The notes under the pieces were generated by a model, which ran no database searches, was not told the origin of the DNA, and saw nothing but the letters and a program-made list of their open reading frames with translations. Shown here in pieces: positions 62,251 through 64,000 of a stretch of DNA of 64,000 bases (within the stretch, counting starts at the first letter, position 1; each line of letters begins with the position of its first letter). The DNA is taken from assembly GCA_040224245.1 (NCBI GenBank), contig JBEGIR010000032.1:41101-105100 (forward strand). The letters are read 5' to 3'. The stretch is from Puniceicoccaceae bacterium. Lineage in GTDB: Bacteria > Verrucomicrobiota > Verrucomicrobiia > Opitutales > JAFGAQ01. The position numbers were made by a program, and so were the translations under genes.

Positions 62251-64000
62251 ATGAAACCTGACATCCTGTACACGTTTGTCCTTGCCATCCTGCTGAACGC
62301 CGCGACGCAACCTGCCGCCGCACAACTCGACACCGCTGTGGCTGAGGGACCCATCACCGAACTCGAAGCCTTCATCGTTCGCGAGAGCACTGCATACGCC
62401 GCAGGTGGCATCGAGCCCCAGTCCCGCACAGTGTCGGGACTCTTCAACACCGATAAAACCATCATTGAAATCCCGCGCTCAGTGACCCTGCTCACGCCTG
62501 AGCACATGGATTTGCTGCAGATTGACGATCTGCGCTCACTCTCAAAGTTTGGGGCGGGCACACAATTGATCAACCACTACGGCGTCACGGGCACTCCCAT
62601 TCTACGCGGGGCCAAGGGTGCCACCCTGCTCAACGGCATGGTGCGCAGCTTCAATCTCAACGAAATGCCGCTGTCCTTCGGCTCATCCGAAGCCCTTGAC
62701 ATTGTGAAGGGACCCACGCCTCCCAACATCTCTCCGACGCATGTGGGCGGATTTGTCAACCTCGTCCCCAAGCAGCCGTTCTTTGACAAACATCGCGGTT
62801 CCATCGAGTTCACACTTGGCAGTCACCAGCAGTATCGCACCCTGCTGGACTACGGGGGTCCCGTGATGCTGGGCAATCGTCCCTCCGCCTTTCGGGTCTC
62901 CCTCACCTTCAACCGGGAGGGCAGCTACTATGATCGTCTGCGCAATGATTTTGAATCGGCCTATGCCTCCATCAAGACTGACCTGACCCCCGGCATCACG
63001 GCGTTTGCGGGCTTCGAGTATTTCCACTACCAGAGCTCGGAAAATGCAGGCTGGAACCGTGTGACGCAGGACCTGATTGACAACGGCAACTACATCATTG
63101 GCGAACCCGTGAACATGGTAGATGCGAGCTTTCAAAACACCGCCCATCGCGACCTCAGCTCCTATCCTTACGGCTTTGGATTCTACAATGGAATCGAGGA
63201 TTTCAACGCTTTGGTGGTGCCCACGGCCGTGGTAGACGCTGCCGTTGCAAGTGGTTCCATCAGCGCAGCCGCACGCGATGCCATGCTCAACCTCGCCGAC
63301 CCCGATGACCGCGCACGTGCCTATGGCCAACCCCTGCCCAGCACAGGTCAGGTGGATCCCCGTTTTGCGGCACGGGCGGATCTCAACGAGTTGCTGGCCC
63401 GCCTGAGTCAGAATCCCAACGAAGGCTACCGCTACACGCGCGAGTATTTTGCACGCGGAGGAACGGTTTTCACCACGCCATTGAGCGGCAATCAGGTGCT
63501 TTCGGACGAACGCGATCACTCAGAGGCAACCAACTGGGTTGGATTTCTCGATCTGGACTGGACCGGAGGTCGGGGTACCCACTGGCAATACAAGGCATTG
63601 CTGGATACCTTGAAGACGGAAAAACTGTCGTCCTACGGCTACGCCATCGATACCGAACAGTTCATTCTCGACCAGCTCGTACAGGGACTGGACTACCTCG
63701 ACTGGTTCGAACGCAGCACCCTGAGTTATGGTGTTGGCCTGCGCTACACCGACGCCGAAATGGTGCAGGATTATTTTGCCGAACCCTTTCCACGGCGCGA
63801 CATCTCAAGACGCAACGTCAGCGATAACTCGCGCATCCTCGCCGGACCTCAGATCGGTCCCGATGGACTCAACTACTGGTCACCGGACATTGGCGCCAAC
63901 GTGCGCTCCGAACTACTGCAGGCATCCGCGTTTGCCCAGCTCGATTCCCAGTTGACCGAGCGCATCGAACTCATGCTGTCCCTGCGCGGGGAACAGGCCT
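62251..64000 (+). CDS. TonB-dependent receptor, 3' end beyond the window
   Basis: At least 583 residues from ATG 62251 (or 62242); the frame is open to the window edge. A signal peptide (ILYTFVLAILLNAATQPAAAQ) is followed by a TonB-box-like ELEAFIVRES. The plug domain (about 60-165) contains EIPRSVTLLTPEHMD, then GTPILRGAKGATLLNGMVR and SEALDIVKGPTPPNISPTHVGGFVNLVPK, the standard FhuA/FpvA order. The start of the barrel follows (aromatic-rich strands; YYDRLRNDFESAYASIK). It brings large or scarce ligands across the outer membrane using TonB energy. Since it follows the ABC importer, both probably carry the same substrate. Confidence 0.92.
   Translation, partial: MKPDILYTFVLAILLNAATQPAAAQLDTAVAEGPITELEAFIVRESTAYAAGGIEPQSRTVSGLFNTDKTIIEIPRSVTLLTPEHMDLLQIDDLRSLSKFGAGTQLINHYGVTGTPILRGAKGATLLNGMVRSFNLNEMPLSFGSSEALDIVKGPTPPNISPTHVGGFVNLVPKQPFFDKHRGSIEFTLGSHQQYRTLLDYGGPVMLGNRPSAFRVSLTFNREGSYYDRLRNDFESAYASIKTDLTPGITAFAGFEYFHYQSSENAGWNRVTQDLIDNGNYIIGEPVNMVDASFQNTAHRDLSSYPYGFGFYNGIEDFNALVVPTAVVDAAVASGSISAAARDAMLNLADPDDRARAYGQPLPSTGQVDPRFAARADLNELLARLSQNPNEGYRYTREYFARGGTVFTTPLSGNQVLSDERDHSEATNWVGFLDLDWTGGRGTHWQYKALLDTLKTEKLSSYGYAIDTEQFILDQLVQGLDYLDWFERSTLSYGVGLRYTDAEMVQDYFAEPFPRRDISRRNVSDNSRILAGPQIGPDGLNYWSPDIGANVRSELLQASAFAQLDSQLTERIELMLSLRGEQA

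Overview
The window most likely comes from the chromosome of a Verrucomicrobiota bacterium, probably near Opitutae/Puniceicoccales. Three things point there: a protein with the C-terminal signature of the 'Verru_Chthon cassette' family at the left edge, the 52-residue small basic protein known only from Chlamydiae and Verrucomicrobia (30163-30321), and a PEP-CTERM sorting tail (about 3700-3780). Genes are dense on both strands. There is no CRISPR array, rRNA, prophage or complete insertion sequence.

Layout. 1-5324: a partial Verru_Chthon-type protein, a secreted unknown, an MgtE Mg2+ transporter, a PEP-CTERM gene remnant, a TetR regulator and a membrane protein. 5523-8955: a Tat-exported Fe/Mn superoxide dismutase, tRNA-Arg(CCT) followed by repeats that copy its 3' end, and a large membrane protein. 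8979-17751: a polysaccharide-degradation cluster (GH43, GH127/146, GH2 and a Tat-exported DUF2264 protein), followed by tRNA-Ile(CAT). 18044-24801: a four-gene energised envelope locus (giant TPR protein, ExbB, ExbD, and a membrane protein with a TolB-like propeller). 25021-38001: housekeeping genes (rdgB, Gfo/Idh/MocA oxidoreductase, ClC, smpB, rpoZ, cutA, small basic protein, a glycosyltransferase pair, prfB with a programmed frameshift, a cpATP-grasp-like protein, an inositol-phosphatase-family enzyme, an M42 peptidase and a Sel1 protein).

38191-46560 is repeat-rich. It holds a YheT hydrolase, a RAYT transposase between two REP arrays, an M16 peptidase, a Phd/VapC toxin-antitoxin pair and an hsdR N-terminal remnant. 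46696-51006 is the methionine locus: metR divergent from metE-metF. 50961-53194 has a Fic protein divergent from a DUF6922/AbiEii pair. Two palindromes of identical geometry lie between them. 54176-64000 has an RND efflux pair, a second REP-like family, an ABC importer (ATPase, permease, lipoprotein binding protein, with a GNAT gene between) and a TonB-dependent receptor cut by the right edge.

The strongest leads for something little described are the Tol-like ExbBD/propeller/TPR locus, the Fic/AbiEii region with twin operators, and the RAYT/REP neighbourhood. All functions are inferred by reading motifs and family resemblance; no searches were run.
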